Shown here: positions 52,241-61,900 of the stretch, one piece after another
How positions within the stretch are numbered: position 1 is the stretch's first letter
Layout: each line of letters starts with the position of its first letter
Assembly: GCF_001305855.1 (NCBI RefSeq)
Contig: NZ_LIXZ01000001.1
Coordinates: 248,001 to 312,000, forward strand
Reading direction: 5' to 3'
DNA from: Rossellomorea vietnamensis
Lineage (GTDB): Bacteria > Bacillota > Bacilli > Bacillales > Bacillaceae_B
Length of the DNA: 64,000 nucleotides
Made by a program: the position numbers and the translations under genes
The notes under the pieces: generated by a model
Database searches by the model: none
What the model saw: only the letters and a program-made list of their open reading frames with translations
What the model was told of the DNA's origin: nothing

Positions 52241-53421
52241 TCCCTTTTGTGAAACAATTCTAAACTTTCTATACGAGAAATCGCCTCTTTTATCCGATCA
52301 TTTGTGGTTAAAAGACCAACACGTACATATCCTTCTCCACATTCACCAAAGCCTACACCCGGTGCAACGGCCACCTGGATTTTTTCAAGTAAATAAGTTG
52401 AGAACTCAACAGATGTGAACCCTTCAGGCACCTTAAGCCAGGCAAAGAAGGAACCTTGTGGAGCTTTCACATCCCATCCTATACCCTGGAGTCCCGAGAT
52501 GAGCAGCTGTCTTCGCTCTTCATATGTTGCAACCAGTTCCCTTACGCAATCCTGCGAACTAAGTAAAGCGGTAGTGGCTGCTTCTTGAATCGCTCCGAAC
52601 AGGCTTACGTAAAGGTGATCCTGGAGGAGATTGATCGCTTCAATGACACTCTTATTCCCAACGGCAAAACCTACTCTCCAGCCCGCCATATTATAAGTCT
52701 TCGATAATGTATAGATCTCAATTCCCACATCCTTTGCACCATCCGTCTCAAGAAAACTCACAGGCTTCTGTCCATCGAAACCGATCGCCCCATAAGCAAA
52801 GTCATGCACTACACAAATATCATGCTTTGACGCAAGTTTCACCGTTTCCTCAAAAAAGGATTTTGTCGCGGTTGCACCGGTTGGATTATTGGGATAGTTG
52901 ATGAACATCAATTTCGCCCTTTCCAATTCTTCACGGGAATGCACCCGATAGTCCGGGAGAAACCCATTTTCCTCTTTCAACGGCATCTTGATCATATTGG
53001 CTTCTGCCAATGCGACCCCGGATACATAATCCGGATAACCGGGATCAGGCACTAGTACTCCATCCCCGGGGTTCAATAAACATTGAGGGATCTCCACTAA
53101 CCCGGCCTTTCCTCCGAATAGGACCGCTACTTCGGTTTCGGGATCTATCTCCACACCGTATTCGCATAAATAGAAGGCTGCAATTGCCTCTTTAAAGCTC
53201 GTTAAGCCACGAAATGGTGGATATTTATGATTGGATGGAGATTGAGCTGCTTCTGTTAATTTTTCCACAATATGTGGAGGGGTAGGCTGATCCGGATTTC
53301 CCTGCCCCAAATTAATGACGTCATACCCCTCATTCACAACAGCATTCACGGTTCCTGCCAGGGAAGCAAAAAATTGTTGTGGTAGTAAATCCAATCGTTT
53401 TGCTCTTTCAAAGTTTTTCAT
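52237..53421 (-). CDS. mtnE: Methionine-salvage aminotransferase MtnE
   Basis: A 394-residue fold-type-I PLP enzyme that transaminates 2-keto-4-methylthiobutyrate to methionine. Seen: LGQGNPDQPTP, NYPNNPTGA, and Lys in YTLSKTYNMAGWRVGF. ATG at 53421 follows GGGTGA; a GTG four codons upstream is also in frame. It reads into the mtnW leader without a terminator. MtnE of Bacillus prefers glutamine as amino donor, which fits the divergent mtnU. Confidence 0.92.
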   Translation of the reverse strand: MKNFERAKRLDLLPQQFFASLAGTVNAVVNEGYDVINLGQGNPDQPTPPHIVEKLTEAAQSPSNHKYPPFRGLTSFKEAIAAFYLCEYGVEIDPETEVAVLFGGKAGLVEIPQCLLNPGDGVLVPDPGYPDYVSGVALAEANMIKMPLKEENGFLPDYRVHSREELERAKLMFINYPNNPTGATATKSFFEETVKLASKHDICVVHDFAYGAIGFDGQKPVSFLETDGAKDVGIEIYTLSKTYNMAGWRVGFAVGNKSVIEAINLLQDHLYVSLFGAIQEAATTALLSSQDCVRELVATYEERRQLLISGLQGIGWDVKAPQGSFFAWLKVPEGFTSVEFSTYLLEKIQVAVAPGVGFGECGEGYVRVGLLTTNDRIKEAISRIESLELFHKRD

Positions 53422-53544
53422 ACATTCACCCACTCATTTTTTTGAAAATTAATTACTTTCAAATTCTAGTCACAAATGATATAACGGAACATAAAGAATG
53501 TAAAGGAATAATTGACAAAAAGTACATAAAACGAGGTGAAGGTA

Positions 53545-54327
53545 ATGATTCAAAAGGTTGGTCTCGCCCAGATGGATATTGTGTTTGGAAAACCTGAAGA
53601 TAACAAGGTGAAAGTGGAAAAGTGGGTCAAAAAAGCAAAGGAAGAGGGGTGCGGTACCGTCGTTCTTCCCGAGCTGTGGACGACAGGTTATGATCTTACA
53701 CGGATAGAGGAGATCGCAGATGAAGAAGCCGAGGATTCTTCATCCTTCCTGACTTCCCTTTCAAAAAAGTATTCCATTCACATCGTAGGTGGTTCTGTTG
53801 CCAATAAATCAAAAGATGGGGTAAGAAATACACTTCTGGTGGCGGATGCTAATGGCGGGTTGGTGAAACGGTATTCTAAGCTTCACTTATTCAAACTAAT
53901 GAATGAGCATCATTATTTACTTCCTGGACATGAAGACGGGGCATTTTCTCTTGATGGTACCATGATGGCAGGACTCATTTGTTACGATATACGCTTTCCT
54001 GAATGGTTCAGGAAACATGTCATGATGGGAGCAAAGATAGTATTTGTGGTTGCCGAATGGCCGGCAGCGAGAATTGATCACTGGCAGACTCTCTTAACCT
54101 CACGTGCAATTGAAAATCAATGTTTTGTCATTGCATGTAACCGTGTTGGGAGTGACCCTGCCAATGAATTCGGCGGCTCATCCCTTATCATCGACCCATG
54201 GGGAAAAATACTTGCAAAAGGAACTCAAAGTGAACAGCTGGTCTCTGCTGAAATCAATTTACAGGAAGTAGAAAAAGTCCGCAAACAAATTCCTGTCTTT
54301 CAAGATCGGAGACCCGAATTTTATTAG
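53545..54327 (+). CDS. mtnU: Omega-amidase/nitrilase-family protein MtnU
   Basis: A 260-residue carbon-nitrogen hydrolase with the Glu-Lys-Cys triad: Glu43 in VVLPELWTTGYD, Lys in YSKLHLF, Cys in LICYDIRFPEW. Homologues hydrolyse alpha-ketoglutaramate, the by-product of glutamine transamination by MtnE. ATG at 53545 lies 6 bases after GAGGTG. Divergent from mtnE. Confidence 0.92.
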   Translation: MIQKVGLAQMDIVFGKPEDNKVKVEKWVKKAKEEGCGTVVLPELWTTGYDLTRIEEIADEEAEDSSSFLTSLSKKYSIHIVGGSVANKSKDGVRNTLLVADANGGLVKRYSKLHLFKLMNEHHYLLPGHEDGAFSLDGTMMAGLICYDIRFPEWFRKHVMMGAKIVFVVAEWPAARIDHWQTLLTSRAIENQCFVIACNRVGSDPANEFGGSSLIIDPWGKILAKGTQSEQLVSAEINLQEVEKVRKQIPVFQDRRPEFY

Positions 54328-54343
54328 AATACTAAAAAAACCG

Positions 54344-54373
54344 TTGACATGGAAAATACTTCAATGATACCAT
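54344..54373 (+). promoter_or_regulatory. Promoter of the mtnKA leader
   Basis: TTGACA (54344-54349) and TACCAT (54368-54373) with an 18-base spacer, about 48 bases before the riboswitch. Confidence 0.6.
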
Positions 54374-54420
54374 TCAATTCAAATGAACATTCAGAATTTT
54401 AATTTAATAGCTTACGCAAC

Positions 54421-54574
54421 TCTTATCAAGAGCTGGCTGAGGGATTTGGCCCTATGAAGCCCAGCAACCGACCATAATACCGTTATTAAACGGGGCGCAG
54501 AATGCGCCGGATGATCAATCCAGCAAGGCACGGTGCTAATTCCAACAGAAAGATAATCTTTCTGGGAGATAAGA
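54421..54574 (+). ncRNA. SAM-I (S-box) riboswitch before mtnKA, expanded form
   Basis: P1 TCTTATC/GATAAGA, core CAAGAGCTGGCTGAGGGA, ATGAAGCCCAGCAACCG, and AAGGCACGGTGCTAATTCC. Between the P3 core and P4 lies an added hairpin (ACCGTTATTAAACGG and GGCGCAGAATGCGCC), which makes this aptamer about 50 bases longer than the one before mtnW. Confidence 0.94.
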
Positions 54575-54596
54575 GGCGAAGAAGATGACTCTTCAA

Positions 54597-54627
54597 GCCT
54601 CTTTCGAACATGGAAAGAGGCTTTTCT
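54597..54627 (+). terminator. Riboswitch terminator before mtnK
   Basis: GCCTCTTTC/GAAAGAGGC stem followed by TTTTCTT. GAGGCGAAG upstream can pair with its left arm as antiterminator. Confidence 0.88.
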
Positions 54628-54693
54628 TATGCAACAGAAAAGCCTCCCTAACGCCCTTTCTTTCATAAGGGTGCACTAAAAGGAGGAACGAAA

Positions 54694-55878
54694 ATGGCAA
54701 TCACTAAACTCGATACGTATCAACCATTGACGGAACAGTCGGCCATCGCTATGGCCGTTCATTTAGGGATCTTTGAAGATGGCTCACTTTTAACTTGTGA
54801 AGAAATCGGGGATGGGAACTTGAATCTGGTTTTTCATGTAGTGGAAAGGGATACAGGGAAAGGAATTATCATCAAACAAGCCCTCCCCTATGCAAAGGTT
54901 GTAGGGGAAAGCTGGCCACTTACGATCGAACGGGCAAGAATTGAAGCGGGTGCACTGCACCTTCAGCGATCATTTGTAGGTGACCTCGTCCCGGAAGTGT
55001 ATCATTCTGATCCATCCCTTGCCGTCACAGTGATGGAGGATCTAAGCAACCTCACAATCGCACGTGCCGGCCTGATCAATGGGAATAAGTACCCCAGGTT
55101 ATCGGATGACATTGGTACATTTCTTGCAAACACATTATACTTCACATCTGATTATGCCCTTCATCCATTTAAGAAAAAGGAGTATGTGAAGGAATTTTCA
55201 AATCCTGAGCTGTGCAAAATCACAGAGGACCTAGTATTCACGGATCCTTTTTTCAACAGTGAAACGAATGAGTTTGAGGAGGAATTATCCGGGGATGTAC
55301 AACAATTATGGGAAGATTTCAATGTAAAGCTCGAGGTCGCAAAGCTCAAAAAGAGTTTTCTTACCGAAGGGGAAGCCCTGCTTCATGGAGACCTCCATAC
55401 GGGCAGTATCTTTGTAGATGAGAAGCATACAAAAGTCATTGACCCGGAGTTTGCATTCTATGGACCAATCGGTTTCGATATCGGTCAGTTTATTGCGAAC
55501 CTTATTTTCCAAGTGATCTCTAAACCCCATGATAAGGAATCCATCCTCCATCATATCGAAAATACTTGGATCGTCTTCTCTACTACGTTCTCCAGACATT
55601 GGAAGGAAAGTGGAGACGCCTATACAAAGGTGAATGGGTACCTTGAGTATGTACTGGAGAAGAGCTTTCAGGACAGCATCGGTTTTGCAGGATGCGAGTG
55701 CATAAGAAGGACGATTGGTCTTGCACATGTGGATGACCTCGAGAGCATTGAAGACAAAGACCAAAGATTAAAGGCCAAACGGGCATGCCTGAACCTTGGA
55801 AAAAAACTGATAGTTAATCGGAAACACATTCATTCCATTGAAGAGCTTCTGAATTTAGTTCGATCATATTCTGAATAA
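54694..55878 (+). CDS. mtnK: 5-methylthioribose kinase
   Basis: A 394-residue kinase of the aminoglycoside-phosphotransferase fold that phosphorylates 5-methylthioribose. The catalytic loop LLHGDLHTGSIFVDE and the following VIDPEFAFYGP (the DPE variant of DFG) are MtnK marks. AGGAGG lies 9 bases before ATG. It is followed 15 bases later by mtnA. Confidence 0.96.
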   Translation: MAITKLDTYQPLTEQSAIAMAVHLGIFEDGSLLTCEEIGDGNLNLVFHVVERDTGKGIIIKQALPYAKVVGESWPLTIERARIEAGALHLQRSFVGDLVPEVYHSDPSLAVTVMEDLSNLTIARAGLINGNKYPRLSDDIGTFLANTLYFTSDYALHPFKKKEYVKEFSNPELCKITEDLVFTDPFFNSETNEFEEELSGDVQQLWEDFNVKLEVAKLKKSFLTEGEALLHGDLHTGSIFVDEKHTKVIDPEFAFYGPIGFDIGQFIANLIFQVISKPHDKESILHHIENTWIVFSTTFSRHWKESGDAYTKVNGYLEYVLEKSFQDSIGFAGCECIRRTIGLAHVDDLESIEDKDQRLKAKRACLNLGKKLIVNRKHIHSIEELLNLVRSYSE

Positions 55879-55893
55879 TTAAAGGAGATACTC

Positions 55894-56946
55894 ATGACAC
55901 ATACACCAACCATTCCAACTTCACTCGAGTGGCATGAAGATCATTTACTGATTCTTAATCAACAAAAGCTGCCGAATACCGTGGAATATCTAACGCTTAC
56001 AACCATTACAGATTATTACGAGGCTATCGTTTCGCTTAAAGTGAGGGGTGCCCCGGCAATCGGGATCACGGCTGCCTATGGATTGGCTCATGCTGCCTGC
56101 CTTTATGAAACAGACAATCTGACAGAATTCAAAGACCTTTTCAGAAGGGATAAAGAATACCTCGCAGACTCGAGGCCGACGGCAGTCAATCTGGTCTGGG
56201 CATTGAATCGTTTGGAACAAGTTCTTGCCCTTGCACAATCCGTTAATGAAGCCAAAACCAACCTGCTTCATTCTGCCATTCAGATTCATGCTGAGGATGA
56301 GGAAGGGTGCAGGTTGATCGGTGAATACGCATTGGATGTATTGGATGACAAGAGGAAAATTATGACGATCTGTAATGCAGGATCCATTGCTACGAGTAAA
56401 TATGGAACGGCACTGGCTCCTTTTCATTTAGGAAGGGAAAGGGGAATTGGGTTTCAAGTATACGCATGTGAAACACGCCCGGTCCTTCAAGGCGCACGCC
56501 TCACTGCCTGGGAGCTTCAGCAATCAGGTGTAGACGTGACCCTAATCACTGACAGCATGGCGGCTCATACTATAAAGCAGAAGGGCGTGGAGGCGGTGAT
56601 CGTAGGGGCCGACCGCATATCTGCAAACGGGGATACCGCGAACAAAATCGGTACGTCCATGCTTGCAATCCTATGTCATCATTATCATATTCCATTTTAT
56701 GTGGCTGCCCCTTCTTCGACTTTCGATCTCACCTCAAGAACCGGTGATGATATCCCGATTGAAGAAAGGGCACCGGACGAAATCACAAGGATGGCAGGCT
56801 CTGTGATCGCACCTGAAAATGTCCCGGTTTATAATCCCGCTTTTGATGTGACTTCGCATGAGTTGATCACCGGCATCATCACAGAAAACGGCGTGCTGTA
56901 TCCGAATTTTGAAGAAAGCATTCAAGGGACCATAAACATACCATAA
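55894..56946 (+). CDS. mtnA: Methylthioribose-1-phosphate isomerase
   Basis: A 350-residue eIF2B-like isomerase. Catalytic Cys160 ([15 protein letters not shown]) and Asp240 ([18 protein letters not shown]) are present, and [13 protein letters not shown] near 50 is the substrate motif. It turns methylthioribose-1-P into methylthioribulose-1-P. AAAGGAG precedes the ATG, and it forms an operon with mtnK. Confidence 0.96.
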   Translation: MTHTPTIPTSLEWHEDHLLILNQQKLPNTVEYLTLTTITDYYEAIVSLKVRGAPAIGITAAYGLAHAACLYETDNLTEFKDLFRRDKEYLADSRPTAVNLVWALNRLEQVLALAQSVNEAKTNLLHSAIQIHAEDEEGCRLIGEYALDVLDDKRKIMTICNAGSIATSKYGTALAPFHLGRERGIGFQVYACETRPVLQGARLTAWELQQSGVDVTLITDSMAAHTIKQKGVEAVIVGADRISANGDTANKIGTSMLAILCHHYHIPFYVAAPSSTFDLTSRTGDDIPIEERAPDEITRMAGSVIAPENVPVYNPAFDVTSHELITGIITENGVLYPNFEESIQGTINIP

Positions 56947-56948
56947 CG

Positions 56949-56985
56949 CCGAAAGAGAAGGAATTCATCCTTCTCTTTCCTTTTA
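56949..56985. terminator. Bidirectional terminator after mtnA
   Basis: GAAAGAGAAGGA pairs with TCCTTCTCTTTC around a 5-base loop, then CTTTT. Confidence 0.85.
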
Positions 56986-57576
56986 ATCTGATAGTTTAGT
57001 CGATGCCCACATTTCCTTCGGATTCACTTCATAAATGCCATTTTCCCGATACATGAACTGATGGATGATGAACTCTCTCCTTAAGGTGGCAAAGTCGTCA
57101 TGGAATTGTTGAATGTATTCATTCACCTCTTTTTCCTTATACTTTTCACCCACCTTCAGACCTTCCACGAGATGTTCAAGAATGAATAATTTTTTCTTTT
57201 GTTGGGCGGGAATACTTTTGATCCGTCCATTTTTCTCCAGAAAATTATTCTTTACCTTCTCTTTTTCTTTCACTAACTTCTCTGACATCGTCCTCTCCCC
57301 TTTCTCTTCTTGCGCAAACCTGTGAAGAACATCCCCGTGATGACTTAATACTTTTTTATTCAAATAGTAGTAAACCGTGTTCTTCTCTCTCCGTGAATAA
57401 ACAAGATTGCACTCTTTCAGTTTCGTTAAATGGTGGGATATCGTTGGCGCAGTAAGTCCCAGCTTTCCGGCTATGGCTCCCACGTGCAAACTCTCTTCTG
57501 CCAATAAATACACAATCTTGATGCGGGTCGGATCCCCCATTGTTTTATGGAACGCTATCTGCTTACTTAATTGCAT
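56983..57576 (-). CDS. ArsR-type HTH regulator with DUF2087 domain
   Basis: A 197-residue protein: winged helix (about 8-85, LGLTAPTISHHLTKLKECNLV) and a C-terminal DUF2087 domain (about 115-185, with NGRIKSIPAQQKKKLFILEHL and TLRREFIIHQFMYRENGIYEV). No cysteine pair typical of metal-sensing ArsR proteins is seen. The second of two tandem ATGs is placed 7 bases from AGGAGG and is favoured. The target is unknown; its own promoter region is the first guess. Confidence 0.82.
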   Translation of the reverse strand: MQLSKQIAFHKTMGDPTRIKIVYLLAEESLHVGAIAGKLGLTAPTISHHLTKLKECNLVYSRREKNTVYYYLNKKVLSHHGDVLHRFAQEEKGERTMSEKLVKEKEKVKNNFLEKNGRIKSIPAQQKKKLFILEHLVEGLKVGEKYKEKEVNEYIQQFHDDFATLRREFIIHQFMYRENGIYEVNPKEMWASTKLSD

Positions 57577-57695
57577 CATTTCCCCTCCTATCTACTTCGA
57601 CCTTAATCTAATTAGATAATAATCTAAAAAGGAGAAATTATCAATGTGTATTTTCAGAATTTTCCCCCACATGTTATTTTCGTGTCAAAAGCACC

Positions 57696-57733
57696 AAAAA
57701 AACAGGCATTTCCCTCATGGAAAATGCCTGTTC
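57696..57733 (-). terminator. Terminator after ogt
   Basis: AACAGGCATTTTCC pairs with GGGAAATGCCTGTT; seven Ts follow on the minus strand. Confidence 0.88.
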
Positions 57734-57736
57734 CTA

Positions 57737-58192
57737 TTACCTTTCTAATGAAAGTAACGTTTCTTTTTTGTCTATTTGCACCCCTGCATAACCGGTGAGT
57801 GTCTTATTTTTCCCGATGACACGGTGGCAAGGGATAATGACGGGAAAACGGTTGGCTTTATTCGCCTGTCCCACAGCCCGAACCGCTTTCGGTCTTTGGA
57901 TGGCTTGTGCTACATCCTGGTATGACCAGGTTTCCCCATAAGGTATTTCCTGAAGGATATTCCATACTTCCTTTTGAAACTCGGTCCCTTCGATTTTCAA
58001 AGGGAGATCAAATGCTCTTCTATCACCCTTAAAAAACTCCAGGATCTGTTCCTTGGCCCTTATCAAAATGGGATGATCCGTTTCGATGTGAGCTTCTTCC
58101 TCAACAAACTGCACAGAAAGCAATTGTGTCGGATCGGCCATAAGCTTCAAATTCCCGATGGGACTGTCGATAACAATCGTATGAGTGGTCAT
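57737..58192 (-). CDS. ogt: O6-methylguanine-DNA methyltransferase
   Basis: A 151-residue suicide DNA repair enzyme. The acceptor Cys122 is in IIPCHRVIG, with the helix-turn-helix region YQDVAQAIQRPKAVRAVGQANKANRFP before it. It follows the histidine kinase gene by 14 bases, and the kinE-ogt neighbourhood is the same in B. subtilis. Confidence 0.95.
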   Translation of the reverse strand: MTTHTIVIDSPIGNLKLMADPTQLLSVQFVEEEAHIETDHPILIRAKEQILEFFKGDRRAFDLPLKIEGTEFQKEVWNILQEIPYGETWSYQDVAQAIQRPKAVRAVGQANKANRFPVIIPCHRVIGKNKTLTGYAGVQIDKKETLLSLER

Positions 58193-58206
58193 AATACAGG
58201 ACTCCT

Positions 58207-60360
58207 TTATGATTTAGGCAGATAAATATGGAAAACGGTACCCTCTCCAACTATGCTCTCAACCTGAACGCTGCCTTTATGTTCTTTAATAATCTTAAAG
58301 CTTACCATAAGCCCAAGTCCAGTCCCTCTTTCTTTCGTTGTATAAAAAGGTTCGCCGAGCTTCTTGATTTTATCCTTGGAGATTCCGCCTCCCTGGTCTT
58401 TAATCTCGATATGAATCAACCCGTCTTCTGTCTCCCCGATGCTGATGGAAATCACCCCTCCACCTGACATGACTTCAATCGCATTCTTTATGACATTAAT
58501 GAATACCTGTTTTAATTGGTTGGGTTCAGCTACTATGGTCGGAAGGTCACCCTGATATCTTTCCTCATACTGAACGTTATGCATGACTGCCTGCGCACTC
58601 AATAATTCCACGGTATCCTTCATGATTCTGATTAAATTCGTCTCCTGGTATTGGATTGCCTGAGGTTTGGCCAATACAAGGAACTCCGTGATGATTGACT
58701 CAATACGCTGGAATTCAGAAGTGATCACATTAAAGTACATCTCATGATCTTTGCCAACGCTGTTTTCAAGGAGCTGAATGAATCCTTTCAATGCAGTCAT
58801 CGGGTTTCTGATCTCATGAGCAATCCCCGCAGCAAGCTCCCCTACCACACTTAACGTGTCAGATTTCCTTAGTTGTTCCTGCATCTCAATTTGATCGGTA
58901 ATGTCCCGGATGATGGTTAAATTCAAGTTAGAGAGCAAATTATATTTCGATGATAATTCAACGTATTGAACCCTGTCCCTGGAAGATGTCAGCGTTTTTA
59001 AAAAAGTCGCCTGACCTTCCTCCTTCAATTGGTGCAGATAATCGTCATAGGCTTCTTCACCCGGCTCGATATTCAATATTTCCCGTACATCTTTACCAAT
59101 GAGTTGATCTTTATCCAATTTAATGATGTTACTCACTTCAGGATTCGCATCAACGACGACATAATTGTGATTGGTCAGAAGCAATCCGTCCAATGAACCT
59201 TCGAATATCTTCCGGAACCTCTCCTCACTCTCCCGCAGCTCTTTCTCCATTTGATATCGTTCACTGACATTACGGAATATGGTCATATTATAACCATCCA
59301 CGGAATGAAGCTTTGAAGTGAATTCCAAATGTTTCAGCTGATTGTTCGGCATGAGAAACAATACCTCATCCCTTACAGCCCCGCTTCTATATAATTGTTC
59401 CATGACCAAATCAAACTTCTGGCTTTCCAAAGGATAAACGAAATCCCTGATTTTTTTTGAGAGGAGCTCAGAAAGAGTGCATTCGAATATTTTCAGTGCT
59501 GAAGAATTCGCTTTAAGGACCCTTCCGTCCTGATCCCATAGAACAATGGCGTCAATCGCTTCTTCAAATAATCCTTTGAACAATTCTTCATTTCGTTTCA
59601 GTTGGATCTCCATCTGCCTTTTTTCCGTTACATCCCTAAGAATGGCCATATGGAGCTTATGATGGACGTATGGACTTGTCGTAAATTCCACGATGGAAAT
59701 ACTTTGTGATTTCTTGATCGGAATTTCACCACGGGCTTTTTTATTTTGTGAAATCAGTTCTTTGATTTTATCAACCTTGTAATGAGCATTCTCAGGAATG
59801 AAGGAACTGATATTCCTCTTGGTGATTTCATCCTTATCGAGGCCCACCTGCAAACTGAATGCATGATTCACATCATTGATATTCCCATTGATGTCGAATA
59901 AGACGATCCCCTCTGATGCATTCTGGAAAATGTTCGATAGTAAATGGACATTTAAATGATCTTTACGTTCCTTCTCCTTCAGCTCCGTTACATCCTTAAA
60001 GTATAAATAAGCATTAGGTGAAATGGTCGATTTTTTCAGTAAAAGTTCGACGTGAATGATCTTTTTCTCATTTACATTCATCAGGGTTTCGTCTTCCATT
60101 GTCTTTCCCGTTTCCATCACTTCCTTGTAATGGGCCACGATAGGAGCGGGCACTGAAGAAAAAAATGAGCTGAAGAGCTTTCCTACAACATTCTCATCAT
60201 TAGTCTCCAGGGTTTCATATGCTTCGGGGTTGGCATAAACGATTTTCAACTCTTTATTGATCACAAGCATCGGCATGGGTGAAGCTGAGCAAATTTCCCT
60301 ATCGACGGGATGACATAATTCCTGATTATGCTCTTCTTTCACTTTACTACTATTAGTCAT
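58207..60360 (-). CDS. kinE: Multi-PAS sporulation-type sensor kinase, KinE-like
   Basis: A 717-residue cytoplasmic histidine kinase with four PAS domains (about 20-130, 140-255, 260-370, 375-490) and then HisKA (AGIAHEIRNPMTALKGF), N box (INVIKNAIEVM), G1 (DQGGGI) and G2 (GTGLGLMVS). No membrane helix. It matches KinE/KinA-type kinases that feed phosphate to Spo0F; the nearby genes ogt and mtn are those next to kinE in B. subtilis. Signal unknown. Confidence 0.87.
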   Translation of the reverse strand: MTNSSKVKEEHNQELCHPVDREICSASPMPMLVINKELKIVYANPEAYETLETNDENVVGKLFSSFFSSVPAPIVAHYKEVMETGKTMEDETLMNVNEKKIIHVELLLKKSTISPNAYLYFKDVTELKEKERKDHLNVHLLSNIFQNASEGIVLFDINGNINDVNHAFSLQVGLDKDEITKRNISSFIPENAHYKVDKIKELISQNKKARGEIPIKKSQSISIVEFTTSPYVHHKLHMAILRDVTEKRQMEIQLKRNEELFKGLFEEAIDAIVLWDQDGRVLKANSSALKIFECTLSELLSKKIRDFVYPLESQKFDLVMEQLYRSGAVRDEVLFLMPNNQLKHLEFTSKLHSVDGYNMTIFRNVSERYQMEKELRESEERFRKIFEGSLDGLLLTNHNYVVVDANPEVSNIIKLDKDQLIGKDVREILNIEPGEEAYDDYLHQLKEEGQATFLKTLTSSRDRVQYVELSSKYNLLSNLNLTIIRDITDQIEMQEQLRKSDTLSVVGELAAGIAHEIRNPMTALKGFIQLLENSVGKDHEMYFNVITSEFQRIESIITEFLVLAKPQAIQYQETNLIRIMKDTVELLSAQAVMHNVQYEERYQGDLPTIVAEPNQLKQVFINVIKNAIEVMSGGGVISISIGETEDGLIHIEIKDQGGGISKDKIKKLGEPFYTTKERGTGLGLMVSFKIIKEHKGSVQVESIVGEGTVFHIYLPKS

Positions 60361-60529
60361 TTCCTCATCCCCCTACTAATTTAAAAGACGACCATTGGCT
60401 TAAATCTTACAGAATCCGCATAGCTCCCCGTACTTCTGGTGATAATTAACAATGAAAATCATGTTTTACTCATTGTATCCTAGGGTAAGAATGAATTAGG
60501 ATTAAACTTTTATAAAAGATGGTGAAGAT

Positions 60530-61555
60530 ATGAAACAGCGCGACTATTACTTCGACAATGCCAAATTCATTTTGATCTTTTTAGTGGTATTTGGACATAT
60601 CATTCGATCCTATATCGAAAGCGATCCCTTTATCCTTTCGTTGTATAAAACGATTTACACCTTCCACATGCCGGCCTTCATCCTTGTGGCAGGGTTCTTC
60701 GCAAAAGGATTCTATAAAAAAGGGTATATCCAGAAACTTGCTAAAAAGCTGATACTTCCCTACATTGTGTTCCAACTGATTTATACGGTGTACTATCATT
60801 TTCTTTACCAAAAATCAACATTCGAGGTGGATCCACTTAATCCTCACTGGTCTCTGTGGTTCCTTATCAGCCTTTTTTGCTGGAACGCACTGCTTTATGC
60901 ATTCATTAAATGGTTTAAATTTAAACCCGGAATCGGCTTGACAGTGGCTTTTTCACTTGGACTGATTGTAGGATTCGCCGATGTTATTTCAAACTATTTA
61001 AGCTTGTCCCGAACATTTGTGTTCTTTCCTATTTTCCTGATGGGGTACTACATGGAGAAGGAGCACTTCGAATATTTTAAAACGAGTAAAGCCCGTATAG
61101 TGGCAGGTTCATTATTCGTACTCGTATTTTTAGGGATGTATTTCATTCCTGAATTCTCAGACAAATGGCTTCTTGGTTCCAAACCTTACGGAGATTTCGA
61201 ATGGAACAACGTAATCAGCATGGGTGTGAGGGCAGCTGTTTACTTATTGAACGTCGTGATGATTTTCAGCTTTTTCACATTTGTCCCTACAAAGAGGCAG
61301 TTTTTCACCAAATGGGGGAAAAACACTCTCTATGTCTACTTGCTCCATGGTTTTCTCATACGGTTATTCCGTGAAAGTCATCTAAAGGACACGATTGACC
61401 CTAACACCAGTTTGGTACTGTTACTCGGGGTATCCTTTGTACTGACGATGATATTTTCAACTAAATTCTTTACGAGCATCACGCAGCCTATCATAGAGTT
61501 TAGGTCCACCAGGCTGCAGAAATTGCTCTCCAAAAGAGAAATGAAAACAAGATAA
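60530..61555 (+). CDS. ykrP: Acyltransferase-3 family membrane protein, YkrP-like
   Basis: A 341-residue integral membrane protein with about ten helices. The N-terminal FDNAKFILIFLVVFGHIIR and FHMPAFILVAGFFAK match the acyltransferase-3 family, with the family His in GH. Such enzymes acetylate surface sugars or peptidoglycan; substrate unknown. Located next to the KinE-like gene, as ykrP is in B. subtilis. Confidence 0.87.
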   Translation: MKQRDYYFDNAKFILIFLVVFGHIIRSYIESDPFILSLYKTIYTFHMPAFILVAGFFAKGFYKKGYIQKLAKKLILPYIVFQLIYTVYYHFLYQKSTFEVDPLNPHWSLWFLISLFCWNALLYAFIKWFKFKPGIGLTVAFSLGLIVGFADVISNYLSLSRTFVFFPIFLMGYYMEKEHFEYFKTSKARIVAGSLFVLVFLGMYFIPEFSDKWLLGSKPYGDFEWNNVISMGVRAAVYLLNVVMIFSFFTFVPTKRQFFTKWGKNTLYVYLLHGFLIRLFRESHLKDTIDPNTSLVLLLGVSFVLTMIFSTKFFTSITQPIIEFRSTRLQKLLSKREMKTR

Positions 61556-61565
61556 CCCTCACTAG

Positions 61566-61606
61566 AAAGGGCTGACCCCATTATGTTCACGGGTCAGTCC
61601 CTTTTT
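61566..61606 (+). terminator. Terminator after ykrP
   Basis: AGGGCTGACCC/GGGTCAGTCCC stem, followed by TTTTT. Confidence 0.85.
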
Positions 61607-61757
61607 CATGATAAACTATTCGATTAAGGAGAATACGAGCTTCCGGATCACCATTCAACACAATTTTCAAAAATGTTCATTACCTTATATTATTCGCACC
61701 TTTTCCTAAAATCCCTTCTAATAGTTACAATAATTTTAAATTCTTATCAGACAAACA

Positions 61758-61900
61758 TTGAGCTTTATCGCAAGCTTAGATAAAATGATAATCAGGTTGG
61801 TTGATTATGTTGTACGAACAACTTGCCATATATATAAAATTCGGTTACTGAAAGTCATTTGACTAAGCGTCAAACGGACTTAGAATAAAGGAGTTTATAA
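61758..61900 (+). promoter_or_regulatory. Promoter and structured leader of the radical SAM gene
   Basis: TTGAGC (61758-61763), 17 bases, TAAAAT (61781-61786) is a fair sigma-A promoter. The leader of about 110 bases contains a GTTGT/ACAAC hairpin (61830-61843) and a longer one, AAGTC..TTGAC/GTCAA..GACTT, near 61850-61881. The last hairpin ends just before the AAAGGAG ribosome site. Confidence 0.45.
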
